From assembly GCA_032622095.1 (NCBI GenBank), contig CP136062.1, positions 165,252,590 through 165,316,589 of the forward strand: DNA of 64,000 nt, read 5' to 3'. Below, piece after piece: positions 10,000 to 21,151 of this stretch. The notes under the pieces were generated by a model that saw only the letters and a list, made by a program, of their open reading frames with translations, did not search any database and was not told the origin of the DNA. Position 1 is the stretch's first letter. Every line of letters begins with the position of its first letter. Source of the DNA: Siphonodentalium dalli (Eukaryota > Mollusca > Scaphopoda > Gadilida > Siphonodentaliidae). The position numbers were made by a program, and so were the translations under genes.

Positions 10000-10385
10000 T
10001 TAACCCTTTACCCAACAAACCGGCCAAAACTGGCGAAATAAAGCTTCAACAGCCTAAATTATCTTGGGACTGTCTCAATAGAACCATACAAATATGGATA
10101 TCATTGGAACCGGCTCCTTGACCACATTGTGATAGTTACAGTTATGCCCTGTGCCAATGCATTCTCTTATATATGCGAGTCGACCATAGGTCGCCTCGCA
10201 TATATAAGAGAATGCATTGGCTTTTTTAACACTTTTTACCATTTTTTCTTACATTCTTTCACAATTTTATAATTTTAATGTGTTAAGCCAATGCATTCTC
10301 TTATATATGCGAGGCGACCTATGGTCGACTCGCATATATAAGAGAATGCATTGGCACAGGGCCGTTCTGTTGGGTAAAGGGTTAA
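10000..10385 (+). mobile_element. Family D piggyBac-like MITE with two hairpin cores
   Basis: TTAACCCTTTACCCAACAAA and GTTGGGTAAAGGGTTAA ends. An asymmetric left part (ACCGGCCAAAA to AGTTATGCCC) is followed by two copies of the CCAATGCATTCTCTTATATA palindromic cassette in opposite orientation, separated by an AT-rich spacer. A 19-bp string, AATGTAAACTATTAGAGAG, occurs at 9972-9990 and 10384-10402, just outside each end. Confidence 0.88.
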
Positions 10386-10616
10386 TGTAAACTATTAGAG
10401 AGCAGCCTCAATAGAACTCCACAATGATAGACATCAGTATATTGGGCTGATCTTGATATCAGTATTTGTGGAATGACCTTTGTGAAATTGAGTGTTGTTT
10501 TCACTGGAGTATAGGATAACACAATCTTTTAAAAGCCAACAAGTATTCAAATTAATTTGAAAGATTATCACATGCTTTTCAATGAAACTAGAGATAACAG
10601 CTCTGCTGTGTGTTGG

Positions 10617-11040
10617 AAAGTCTGCAAATAGTGTGTCTGTCATTTGCAGAATGAGTCCCCAGAGGGTGTATTTGGTGATGCGATCCTGCACGGCGGGCAA
10701 GCATTTCCAAATTCACCCTCTGGGATTTTCATTCTGCTTAGGCGTCAACTACTATACGGGAGACCTAGAGTCAGATTGAATTTCCCTGGTTGAAGTTGGT
10801 GATGTTCACCCGTTAGTCACCTCAATTATGCATTTTATCTTTTGAACAGGATGGAAAAAGTAACTAAAAACAATGTTAATTTGTTAATTTCGATACTTCC
10901 AAGAATATGAGGCCTAAGCAGAATGAGGTCCCCAGAGGGTTTATTTGGTAATGCTGACCCGCTGTGTGGGGATAGCATTACTAAATTCGCCCTCTGGGGA
11001 CCTCATTCTGCAAATGGCAGACACACTATTTGCAGGCTTG
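10617..11040. mobile_element. Family A MITE
   Basis: AAAGTCTGCAAATAGTGTGT and CACACTATTTGCAGGCTTG ends with both terminal hairpins and the GGGAGACCTAGA / GATGTTCACCCGTTAG middle. No clear target duplication. Confidence 0.85.
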
Positions 11041-11205
11041 TGAACTGTATATCTGAGGACATCTGAGTTTATTGCATCCAGTATTTGTGAAATAGGTTTT
11101 GAAAGGTTAGATGGACAGATGGTTACAGATTGATTTAGACACCTGTATGAAAGGGCTGATGTTATTACATGTCATTGTTGTGGCGTGACACTACTTGTAA
11201 CATGA

Positions 11206-11596
11206 TTAACCCTTTACCCAACAGAACGGCCCTGTGCCAATGCATTCTCTTATATATGCGAGTCGACCATAGGTCGCCTCGCATATATAAGAGAATGCAT
11301 TGGCTTAACACATTAAAAATTATAAAATTGTTAAAGAATGTAAGAAAAAATGGTAAAAAAAGATTTTTTTTTAGGCCAGTGCATTCTCTTATATATGCGA
11401 GGCGACCTATGGTCGACTCGCATATATAAGAGAATGCATTGGCACAGGGCATAACTGTAACTATCACAATGTGGTCAAGGAGCCGGTTCCAATGATATCC
11501 ATATTTGTATGGTTCTATTGAGACAGACCGAAGATATTTTAGGCTGTTGAAGCTTTATTTGGCCAGTTTTGGCCGGTTTGTTGGGTAAAGGGTTAA
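11206..11596 (-). mobile_element. Family D piggyBac-like MITE, inverted relative to the copy at 10000
   Basis: TTAACCCTTTACCCAACAGA and TTGTTGGGTAAAGGGTTAA ends. The asymmetric ACCGGCC-containing part is at the right, so orientation is minus. It is nearly identical to the plus copy about 800 bp upstream. Confidence 0.88.
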
Positions 11597-11742
11597 GTAG
11601 GGGTCCCTGCTGACTCTGCCAGAACATGCTTATGGATAAATGGTCATCAGTCATCCAATGATGGTTTGATTCTCGATGAGCTCTTTTTCCATGGGAATGG
11701 AGGTAAACTGATTTGTAAAAGTCATGTTTGCCATCACCTTAG

Positions 11743-12877
11743 TTATACCCCCACCCCTGCAACGAAGTTAAGGGGGGTATACTGGAATCAGCTTGTCCGT
11801 CCGTCGTCCGTCCGTGGACACAAATTTGTTTGGAGTTTTTCTCAGTCGTTTTTTTATCAATTTCCGTGAAACTTGGCACAGACATCAACCACCATGGGAA
11901 CCTGTGCACCTACGATTATGACATCTGTCGGACTTTTTTTGGTGGAGTTATCTCCCCTTTTTCGACTTAGAAAAGTTTCACAACATGTATCATTTTGTCC
12001 GAGCTTTTATTCCTACATTTTTAGGTCAATTTTTAAAAAACTTGGCACAGATATTTAGTACCATGGGAACCTGTGCACCTGCGATTATGATGTCTGTCCG
12101 ACTTTTTGTTGTGGAGTTAATCCCCTTTTTCGACTTAGAACTTTTATTTCTAAATTTTTTGGTCAATAGGTTTAAGATTAGGGTTAGGGTTGTGCACCTG
12201 CAATGGGAACTGTTATTATACCCCCCGCAATGAAGTTAGGGGGGGTATACTGGAGTCAGCTCGTCCGGGCGTCCGTCCGTCCGTGGACACAAATTTGTCC
12301 GGAGTTTTTCTCAGTCGTTTTTTTTATCAATTTCCGTGAAACTTGACACAGACATCAACCACCATGGGAACCTGTGCACCTGCGATTATGACGTCTGTCG
12401 GACTTATTTTGGTGGAGTTATTCCCCCTTTTTCGACTTAGAAAATGTTCGCAACATGTATACTTTTGTCCGAGCTTTTATTCCAACATTTTTCGGTCAAT
12501 TTTTTTAAAACGTGGCACAGATATTTAGTACCATGGGAACTTGTGCTCCTACGATTATGACGTCTGTCCGACATTTTTTGTGTGGAGTTATTCCTTTTTT
12601 TCGAATTAGAATTTTTTTCGCAACATACATAATTTTGTCCAAGCTTTTATTCCTACATTTTTTGGTCAATAGGTTTAAGATTAGGGTTATGGTTGTACAC
12701 CTGCAATGGGAACTGTTATTTTATTATTTTAACTAAATGTTTACTGACATGTGAAACATCTTAGTATTTTAAAAACAGGGGGGTATCCGTAGTCCCATTG
12801 GGACAGTCACACCTCTAGTTTTTCTATTTTAACTAAATGTTTACTAACATGTGAAACATCCTAGTATTTTAAAAACA

Positions 12878-12910
<33 letters not shown>

Positions 12911-12945
12911 ATCCTTAGTCCCATTGGGACAGTCACACCTCTAGT
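11743..12945 (+). mobile_element. Family G Helentron/pearl-like element, type 2, tandemly duplicated
   Basis: Two head modules (11743 and about 12214) begin TATACCCCC then GAAGTTA and GGGGGGTATACTGG, forming a terminal palindrome, with GTCCGTCCGTC-type runs. Core units contain ACCATGGGAACCTGTGCACC and CCCTTTTTCGACTTAGAA. The tail (TAGTCCCATTGGGACAGTC then ACACCTCTAGTTTT) is also duplicated, at 12722-12826 and 12827-12945. The second tail contains a 31-G homopolymer at 12879-12909. Confidence 0.65.
12879..12909 (+). repeat. Poly-G homopolymer, 31 bases
   Basis: An uninterrupted G run inside the second type-2 tail. The sister tail has only six G at the same place (12778-12783), so this is a local expansion. 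Length is likely polymorphic or poorly sequenced. Confidence 0.85.
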
Positions 12946-13596
12946 TTTCATTGAAAAAATATATATTTGGTATATTCATGTATATGAAAAATTGGAGGCA
13001 GGAAGAGGATTTGGCTGCAAGCACCATATTTATGAGTCATCACCTTGTCAGTGTCGATGGGGGTGGGGTTTGGCTTTGGCGGGGGTAGTTTGGTTTTGGA
13101 AGTGGTCTGTGTTTTCCTTGTGTAGTGGAGTGATTTTGCAGTAAATTTAACCAACCTACTGTGCAGGCTTTCCTCCACAAATAAATCTGATGTCAAGATA
13201 TGTCCTGATTGCTGAAACATAATTAAATCCCAAACAACCAGTACTTTGATGACATCACTATGTTTAGCTTTAGAGCCATCACATACATTAAGCTCTAAAA
13301 GGTACAATACAAGTATATATATTAGCCTCTGTGGTTACTACTAGCATATAAAAAAATTCTCCCCTTAAAGACATTTACTACATTACATTTTTCTAAACTT
13401 AAAATTCATCATTATGATTGGATTCCATTGAGACAGACTAAAAGCCACTTGGCAGTTTGCAATTCAAAATACACCTAATAATACTTGCTTTTGTATCGAA
13501 ATAGGTCGATAAATACCTGAATTACCTTTCTTTGAGCATTATGTGTCCCCAAAAAGACGCATTGAAGTCATAAAAAAATACAATTTCCCAGCGAAA
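12946..13596. other. Unique intronic sequence
   Basis: No gene or recognised repeat. A G-rich stretch lies near 13057-13105. Confidence 0.45.
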
Positions 13597-13722
13597 TATT
13601 GTTAGGCCAATGTATTCTCTTGCATATGCGAGGCTCCCTATGGGAGAATCGCTTATATAAGAGAATGCATTGGCACAGGGTTTTAGCAAAATTTCTGGAA
13701 ACTCAAGTCATGGAAGGGTTAA
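13597..13722. mobile_element. Family C MITE, 3' half only
   Basis: ATTGTTAGGCCAATGTATTC hairpin core followed by GGCACAGGGTTTTAGCAAAA and TGGAAGGGTTAA. The other half and core are absent. Confidence 0.8.
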
Positions 13723-14094
13723 TCAAGGCTTTTATTAGAGGTAGTCATAAAAGTCATAGATACAAGACAGGACACACCTCAATGCATAATTAAGTGAGAA
13801 CTGACTCATTTGTGATTCTAATCCTTTTAATTATACAAGCCATTACTGATCATTCCGATTCATCTTGAAGAACATCCAAACAGCATCTTTAATATGTCTG
13901 ATCAGGCAACCGCCGTTATGCTTGGTGACAACGCTAATTATAGAAACAATTTGAATTCTAGGAAGATTCTAAATTCCTTGCAGACTGATGAATAGAGAAT
14001 TTAGTCCACAAAATATTGGAGAAACAATAAATTCCATTCAATTCAATGAATTTCCAGCTGCTTGTGGCATGAGGAGGACTTCTCATAAATTTTC
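13723..14094. other. Unique intronic sequence
   Basis: Nothing recognised. Short open frames here have no family signature. Confidence 0.45.
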
Positions 14095-14655
14095 TTATAC
14101 GCCCGTTTTTATGTGTACCCATACCATAGTATGGTACACATAGTGTCGACGTCCAGATTGACCATTCGTCATTCATCGGTATGCCCATCTGTCTGTCCGT
14201 CTGTCTGTAGACACTTGGTGCTATAACTGAAAACTTTTTTTTTTTTATGCAATCAGAACCAAATTTTGTATATGTGTTTCTCAGCCCAAAGTACAGATTA
14301 AGTTTGAATATGGGTTTGATCCAAGTTTTTTGACGGAGTTATGGTCCTTTTTCGACTTAGAATTTACACATGCTGCAAAATAACTCAAAACAAATTTATC
14401 TGATCGGAACCAAATTTGGTATGTGAGTTTCTCAGCCCAAAATACAGATCAAATTTGAATATGGGTTTGATGCGATTTCTTTTAACGGAGTTATGGCCCT
14501 TTTTCAAAAAATGTTTTAAAACTTTGAAGATTACTGATTATTATAAATATGAATGTTATGGATTTTTGCATCCAAGCTGAAAATATCTAATCACTATCGG
14601 CAAGGTATGTGTTAAACATTTGCCGATGGCTGATCGTGCCATGCCCTGCCTGCGA
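14095..14655 (+). mobile_element. Family G Helentron/pearl-like element, type 3, short copy
   Basis: The head TACCCATACCATAGTATGGT(A) palindrome with TAGTGTCGACGTCC is followed by a CTGTCCGTCTGT run, two core units with CCCTTTTTCGACTTAGAATT or degraded versions, and a tail GGCAAGGTATGTGTTAAACA then GCCGATGGCTGATCGTGCC. Confidence 0.65.
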
Positions 14656-14940
14656 TTATCTTGTATGTTAAACATGTTCGATATTAATACATTTAAATTC
14701 AATCTTTATTTTATGTGAATCACGCACAATAGCAACGAGAATGTCTGATTTGATCACCTGCGTTCAGATAAAATCTTTAAGAAATAGATATCAACACTCA
14801 TGTATAATAAAAGATGATTTTCTTGTAAACTTCTTTTGGTCAATATACAAGTAGCCATCTGTGGTGGTGTTGTGTATGACCTAACAGTACTCACATAAAA
14901 ATAAAGTCAATAAATATAAGTCAATACAAATGTTTCAACA
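14656..14940. other. Unique intronic sequence
   Basis: Nothing recognised. Confidence 0.4.
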
Positions 14941-15154
14941 TACAGGAATGCCCGAAGTATATGACCCTTTAACCACAGCAGAATTATGGGAAATTTTTCA
15001 GGATTTATTCGGAAATATGGCCTGTTGCCATTCATCAGAAAGCTCTCACCGAGAGCTTTCCGATGAACGGCAGCAAGCCATATTTCTGACTAAATCCTGA
15101 AAACTTTCCCATAATTCTGCTGTGGTTAGGGGTAGATTATTTAGGACATCTGTA
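14941..15154. mobile_element. Family B palindromic MITE
   Basis: TACAGGAATGCCCGAAGTAT and TTTAGGACATCTGTA ends with diverged arms. One of the older copies. Confidence 0.82.
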
Positions 15155-16442
15155 TCCCTCATCAGCTTTTACTTGCAAAACACAATACAGATGTAGACAT
15201 TCATGATGTGCATATTTATATCTGTCTCGGATCAAGGTCCTGTGACGCTGATAGAAAAAAATCTAATTTGTGGGACCCGCGATGTAGAGAACTAATGGAA
15301 ATCAATTTGCGGAGAAAGAAAATTGTGTCTCTTGCTGTTCGAATTGTGAACCTGAATGGGAATTGTGTTATCTTACTGTCAGTGTTAATTCCTCTAAGGA
15401 CAGCCTATTTATCTGACATCATTGTCAGTGTCTTGGGACCTTATGTGTATGAACATCAATCAAACCCATGATACAGGATCACAGATATCAGCCTAGAGCA
15501 TTTAATATTCAATGGTGGTACCTTTGAACTATGGGTATGGCGTCACTGTGGTTCAAATCTATTGATAATAAAAAAAATCATAGTGATGGAGGGGGACACA
15601 AATATTACAGGTGGGCTGCATGTGTAGGGCTGCCATCAGACCTTCTATTTTGTCATGCACTATATTATTTTTTTTCACTATTGTATGATGGGGCAAGTTA
15701 TATTTTAAGCACCTGTAACTTTATACTTTGAGTGCCAACTATGAGTTATTTCATAGTTTTTACATGTAATTGAATGGGAATGGCACTCAACGTGTTAATA
15801 TCTTCCCTCTTCCGAGTAATGTGTATTTACTATGAAAACGTGGTAATTCTGTCAACCTTCCATACCGTACAAGGTAATGTGTGTGAACAGAAATGCTGAC
15901 ATCAGGAACTCGCATGTTCTGCTGATTTGTGTGGCTTCTTTAATTTTGCATTGGCTGGAACTGTGGCTTGTGCTTAGTCAGCCTGTATTTCTCTGATGTG
16001 AAGTAATCTTGGAAACCTGCCACTTGCAAGATATGGGTCATCCCCTGAGTTTTCCACCAAGTCAACAATTGGTGATAATATTGATGAATGGTGGACTAAC
16101 TCCAATCTAAATTGGGAACCATAATTCCCTGATTGATTTAAGTCCAATTACTTCCAGCCCCTCCTGTGTTCCTATCACAGAAAGTACAGAGACAATGACC
16201 TGAAAATGCTTAAATTAATGAGGAGTCAAGGCAAGAAGAAAATGCCACCATCTCTATGAAGAGCTCCAGGGAGTTGTCAACATTCAATTTGTCCATCATT
16301 TGGGATCAGTTTATTCCATGGTTCCTTGAACTGCACTGTCCTGGCATTTATAATCCTTGTGGAATCTAATCAATGATCTCTGTTTAAGGATATCATTGAT
16401 TACTCAAGTGTTGACAATGAAATGCTGTCAGAGTTCATATAC
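15155..16442. other. Unique intronic sequence with a possible core-less family E relic
   Basis: No gene recognised. At 15727-15799, ACTTTGAGTGCCA and TGGCACTCAACGTGTTAA form a short inverted pair resembling the ends of family E, without the hairpin core. The stretch 15900-16400 looks non-repetitive. Whether it is a conserved non-coding element needs a cross-species alignment. Confidence 0.45.
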
Positions 16443-17000
16443 TACCCTTACAGAAATTATAAGCTCGCGATAAGCTCGCAGAAGATGAATTTTGTGAGCT
16501 CGCAGCGAGCGTGTAATTTGGAACTATAGCGAGCTCGCTGCGAACTCGCTGCGAGCTCGCTGCGAGCTCCCTGCGAAGTCCCTGCGAGCTCGCTGCGAAG
16601 TCCCTGCGAGCTCGCCGCGAGCTCTCTGCGAGCACTCAGCGAGCTCCCTGCGAACACCTTGCGAGCTCATTGCGAGCTCATTGCGAGCTTATTGTAAACT
16701 TCTGCGAGCTCGCTGCGAGCTCCCCGCGAGCTCCCTGCGAACACCTTGCGAGCTCATTGCGAGCTTATTGTAAACTTCTGCGAGCTTCTTGCGAGCTCGC
16801 TGCGAGCTTCTTGCGAGCTCGCTGCGAGCTCTCTGCGAACTCTCTGCGAGCTCCCTGCGAGCTCATTGCGAGCTTATTGTAAACTTCTGCGAGCTTACTG
16901 CGAATCTTGCGAGCTTATTGCAAACTTTTGCGACCTTATTACCTTCTCTTGCGAGCTCAATGTAAACTCCTGCGAGCTCCCATGATACAAAAGACACAGG

Positions 17001-17134
17001 TTAGGTATCAGTGAAAAACATTCTATCCTCTCTATCTTCGTGTCCAGTTCTATATGGAATGACCCTAATGTTAACCATGGCTCGATCTGTAATAGTTGGT
17101 TTTCCATCTGACCCAGTTATGGTCTTCATGTAAG
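17001..17134 (-). pseudogene. Possible captured cadherin-like coding fragment inside element H
   Basis: On the minus strand, an AG acceptor (TTGTATTACAG) precedes an open stretch of 43 codons ending in TAA. It includes GSDGKPTITDRAMVNIRVI, resembling the end of a cadherin repeat (DG-x-P, small/hydroxyl residues, A-x-V-x-I-x-V). The match is short and could be chance. No donor, neighbouring exons or calcium motifs such as DxNDNxP are visible. It could also be simple element sequence. Confidence 0.2.
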
Positions 17135-17206
17135 CTGTAATACAATAATTACAATAATTTATATACAATTTAAGTTTAACAATTTAAATTTATCATGTTT
17201 GGAAAA

Positions 17207-17445
17207 TTAATTTCATGCCCAATACACAAAGCTAGTTCCCCCCATCATTTCATGTCAAATAAAAAAAGCTAGGTATATAATAATCCCCCCCCTACAGTTC
17301 AATAGTATGCGCTTACCCCTCCCCACCATTCATGTTATGCCCAATAAACAAAGCTACATGTAGTTAACTACCCCCCCCCCCCCCATCATCATTTCATGCC
17401 CAATAAAGCCAGTTATCCCCCATCATAATTTCATGCCCAATCATA
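17207..17445 (+). repeat. Degenerate tandem repeat of about 60 bp in the middle of H
   Basis: Four imperfect units share CATGCCCAATAAACAAAGCT and a C-run followed by ATCAT. The longest C-run is 14 bases at 17371-17384. Confidence 0.65.
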
Positions 17446-17884
17446 ATGTTATTATAAACAAATATAGTTATAAGTCTTCAACAGTTCAATAGTATGCTTA
17501 CCTAAGTTTCTGGAATCCATGCACTGGCCTGCAGCTATATATCTTCTCTGAATTATTGCTTCAAATTTATAAACAGATTTTGAATAGTTTTTTCAGTTTT
17601 AGAAAATAGTTGATCCATGCCTGCCAGCTCAGTTATCTTGAAGTATTAGTACAATCCTATCAGTCTCCAAAGTTGTTGAATGAAACAATTCACAAATCAT
17701 AGAGAGAACATTATGAACAAAGAGAATATATACCATGCAGTAACAGACTAACAGTCCATTTCAAATTTGACAATAACACAGAAAGTTAACTAGGAACACA
17801 TGCTGTCTCTACAGAGCCAGTCAGTGGATTAAATTACAGAAGTATTTATAGAATATTTAATATCAGCAGCCATGCACTGACCAA

Positions 17885-18340
17885 ATATTATTAAGCTCGC
17901 AACTGCGAGCTCAGTACATAATTAAGCTCGCAACCGCGAGCTCAGTACATAATTAAGTTCGCAACTGCGAGCTTAAATCACAGTTAAGTTCGCAAGTGTT
18001 AGCTTAAATGAAGACCAACAATCGTCTGCGAGCTCCAAATATTATTAAGCTCGCAACTGCGAGCTCCAAACATAAATAAGCTCACAACCGCGAGCTCAGT
18101 ACATAATTAAGTTCGCAACTGCGAGCTTAAATCACAGTTAAGTTCGCAAGTGTTAGCTTAAATGAAAACCAACAATCGTCTGCGAGCTCCAAATATAATT
18201 AAGCTCGCAACTGCGAGCTCCAAACATAAATAAGCTCACAACCGCGAGCTCAGTACATAATTAAGTTCGCAACTGCGAGCTTAAATCACAGTTAAGTTCG
18301 CAAGTGTTAGCTTATATGAAGACCAAGAATCGTCTGCGAG
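17885..18340 (+). repeat. 154-bp higher-order repeat in the right arm of H
   Basis: GTCTGCGAGCTCC recurs at 18024, 18178 and (one base different) 18332, an exact 154-bp period. Each unit holds several inverted GCTCGCAACTGCGAGC-type mini-palindromes. Confidence 0.75.
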
Positions 18341-18454
18341 CTCTTGTGAGCTCGCAGGGAGATCGCGTGTTGCCTTGCGAGCTCGTTGCGAACTTAAATA
18401 AGTTCGCAGCGAACTTAAATAAGTTCGCAGCGAGCTCCCATTTTCATAAGGGTA

Positions 18455-18755
18455 TAGTCTTGACTCCTGGGAAGTTTTGAATTTTAAGATACTTTCTCCA
18501 GGCGTGAAAAAAGTTATAAAAAAATGGAACCTTTCTTTGCCTTTCTTTGGAAATGTTCAGGAAAAATCCTCCTCTTTAAACTTAAAAAAAATAACATGAT
18601 AATTTTTTAAATCAAAGTTATAATGTATTCCTAAATCCTGAGAAAATGTTTATCTATTCTATATCTATTCTGGTAGGGTGCTTTTTCTTGGTAGGTAGGG
18701 AGGTAGTGGGCAAACACAGTTTTAATTTTGGTCTTATTAAGGTAACCAGTATTTT
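18455..18755. other. Unique intronic sequence
   Basis: AT-rich. Nothing recognised. Confidence 0.4.
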
Positions 18756-19029
18756 TTAACCCTTTCATGATGGGAGCTGTGCTGGTGTAGCATTAAATAT
18801 CCTGTGCCAGTGCATTCTCTTATATATGTGAGTCTCCAATAGGGAGCCTCGCATATATAAGAGAATGCATTGGCTTTAATAAACCAGGTAAATATTGTTA
18901 GGCCAATGTATTCTCTTATACATGTACATGCAAGGCTGCCTATGGGAGACTTGCATATACATGTATAAGAGAATGCGTTGGCACAAGCTTTTTGCAAAAT
19001 TTCAGGAGGTCCTGGCATGGTAGGGTTAA
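18756..19029. mobile_element. Family C piggyBac-like MITE, full length, two hairpin cores
   Basis: TTAACCCTTTCATGATGGGA and GGCATGGTAGGGTTAA ends. The two cores are CCAGTGCATTCTCTTATATA plus complement, and CCAATGTATTCTCTTATACA plus complement. The second core has gained CATGTACATG hexamers. TTAA lies at both ends. Confidence 0.88.
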
Positions 19030-19326
19030 TTAATATGTTAGCATACAATTACTTGTATCATACATGTGTAAACTAATTTTTGACTAGCATTATGGCTTCA
19101 GACAGAGGTAGTCCAGCATTGATCCATCTGACAGGAGATCCTAATTTTCTCACTAATAAAGCCATGTGTTTGTCCAGATGATTCCATTGCCAGCATCACC
19201 CACTGATTATTCTCTGCCTGGTCAGACACTATTGTCACTGATACCCAATTTCATTTCCTGTGTCAAGGGTTTTTGCCAGATTAAGAAACATGATGTGAAG
19301 CATCCAGGGATGTGTTTCAATTGATA
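19030..19326. other. Unique intronic sequence
   Basis: Nothing recognised. Confidence 0.4.
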
Positions 19327-19677
19327 CCAAGTCTTGGAACTTGTTACCTCCTCTGCTATGGGAGACACAGGTTTAAGTTCCCAGTTGGTGAAGATTGCGA
19401 TGTACAACCATTGGGCACCTCGATTTGCATTGTATCATATCTGTCAATTTGGGGATATAGAGAAACTAAACTAAAAAAGAAAATGAAACAAAAAAACTTG
19501 TTTATTTGATAATAAAGAAATAAATATACATTCCAGATGAGATGATCCCTAAGCAGAATGAGGTCGTCAGAGAGTGAATTTATTGATGCTAGCCCACTGT
19601 GCGGAATAGGGTCACTAAATTCCCCCCTCTGGAGATCTCACTCTGCAAATAAAATACAAACTATTTCCAGACTTGTA
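19327..19677. mobile_element. Family A MITE lacking its left hairpin
   Basis: CCAAGTCTTGGAACTTG leads straight into CTCTGCTATGGGAGACACAG and GGGGATATAGAGAAACTAAA. The right hairpin is present but diverged and ends ACTATTTCCAGACTTG. Confidence 0.7.
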
Positions 19678-19937
19678 TCCCTTATATTGCGTTACTGAAC
19701 AAAACATAATGAATGAAACTGTAGTTTACAAATGGGTAACATAAATGTATCCACAAGGTTTTATTCATTCAGAACCTCTAAATTCCAAATTGTACTAATT
19801 ATTATGTAATCGAAAATTCCATGCTTATCAAGGCTGGACTATTAACAACCAGAGGCGAAATAAACTCGTGGGACCATCAATCCGGTGTTTGTGTCAATCT
19901 GCCAGGGCAGGTTCCCAAAATAGGAGTTAGAGCATAA

Positions 19938-19991
19938 ATTTCCCATAATTCTGCTGTGGTTAAGGAGTCGATTATTTAGGGCATTATTGTA
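19938..19991. mobile_element. Family B MITE fragment, right tip
   Basis: TTTCCCATAATTCTGCTGTG then GTTAAGGAGTCGATTATTTA to GGGCATTATTGTA. Only the outer part of one arm remains. Confidence 0.75.
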
Positions 19992-21151
19992 TACTGATAC
20001 ACAAGTTATTCCAAACTAAATTTGAAGCACTTCATTAAAGTTCATTTATTTATACCGGTGCAAAATCTTGCAGACTACTAGATCATGCCATCAGTCTCTA
20101 CTCTTAGGCCAAAAAAAAAAACATCTGTGTTTCCGGTTACCCGACCGACCTGCCGAAATTGGGCCGACCTGGACTTTTTTTTCAAATTTCAACCCAAATC
20201 AAAAAATTTCAACCCAAAAAAAAAAAATACCTACACCGGTAGAGATCATATTCCACCAGTACAAAATCTGGAAACTTTTTCATGTTATGACAGGGAAGTT
20301 TATAACAAGAAAAAGCAGTACAGGTTCCAGTATTATATTTCTTAGTTCATACCTGTTCCTTTATAATGTAATTTTGCTGTAGGTGAAGATCCAATCTCTA
20401 AATTGTACAATTAAGTGACTTTGGGAGCAATTATGCTTTGCTCACTTACAACCATGGAATTTCTTTCGGGTAATAAATTCAATGTTTATTGCGATATTAG
20501 CTCACAAAAGTTACAAAAAACGTGCAATCTCCAGCTTCTGCTGTGAAGTAGATTATTCAGGAACAATTATTTTAAAAGAAAATATTCCCTGCCTTGTCTG
20601 TTCAGTGTTATAAAGTTCCCTGTCAGAACATCAAAAAGTTCCAGGTTTTGTACTTGCAGAATATGATTTCTTTGGGCGTGTCAATATATCTGTAGTAGAG
20701 ATTCATGACATGATCTACCAGACTACATAAACATTGGAGGCCTTACTTAATGTTACTTTCTACATATTGGCACAGAACCATCTCTACACATTTACCTGTA
20801 ACAAAGACAGCAATGAGAGTTATTGGAACACCTGTTGTGTTTGAAATAATTCTACCTGAAGGATCATGGTGTGTTGGCTTTCATAGGACTGTCAGTGTAT
20901 TCAGATCAGTGTCTCATGGAGGGATAAATGTTGGGTTGCATATGAATGTTCTATTAAAACGCACAGCATGCACTGATAGTTGATTCTCTATATAGATTCA
21001 CTAGAGTGTCACAAGGGAAAGGTAAATAATGTGTACCTGGCTAAATCTACCTATGGTTTACCTGTTAATGAGGTTACGATTTAGGTGTGAATATGGTGGG
21101 TACTGGGTACACTAATGGAGCATAATCGCCTCTGCTTAGATTTTGAATTTT
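19992..21151. other. Unique intronic sequence with poly-A runs
   Basis: No gene recognised. Around 20105-20230, long A and T runs flank a CCGACCGACCTGCCGAAATT block that may be one end of an unlisted repeat. Otherwise nothing seen. Confidence 0.4.

Larger units (their letters stand above)
16443..18454. mobile_element. Element H: 2-kb foldback element with GAGCTC-rich arms
   Basis: Ends TACCCTTACAGAAA and TTTTCATAAGGGTA are an imperfect inverted pair. The left arm (about 16460-16985) consists of ten-base units around TGCGAGCTCG/TGCGAGCTCC. The right arm (about 17890-18440) carries complementary words such as AAGCTCGCAACTGCGAGCTC. A 900-bp middle separates the arms. Tandem units arranged in inverted terminal arms is the layout of foldback transposons. 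No transposase was identified. Confidence 0.62.

Noticed and set aside
12170-12195. TTAGGG telomere-like repeat (GATTAGGGTTAGGGTTG)
   Set aside because: Only two units, inside a Helentron-like core, with a related single-unit version in the second copy. Not a telomere.
16460-18440. CRISPR-like array of short repeats
   Set aside because: Units are direct and inverted variants of GCGAGCTC without fixed-length repeats and unique spacers, and the genome is eukaryotic.
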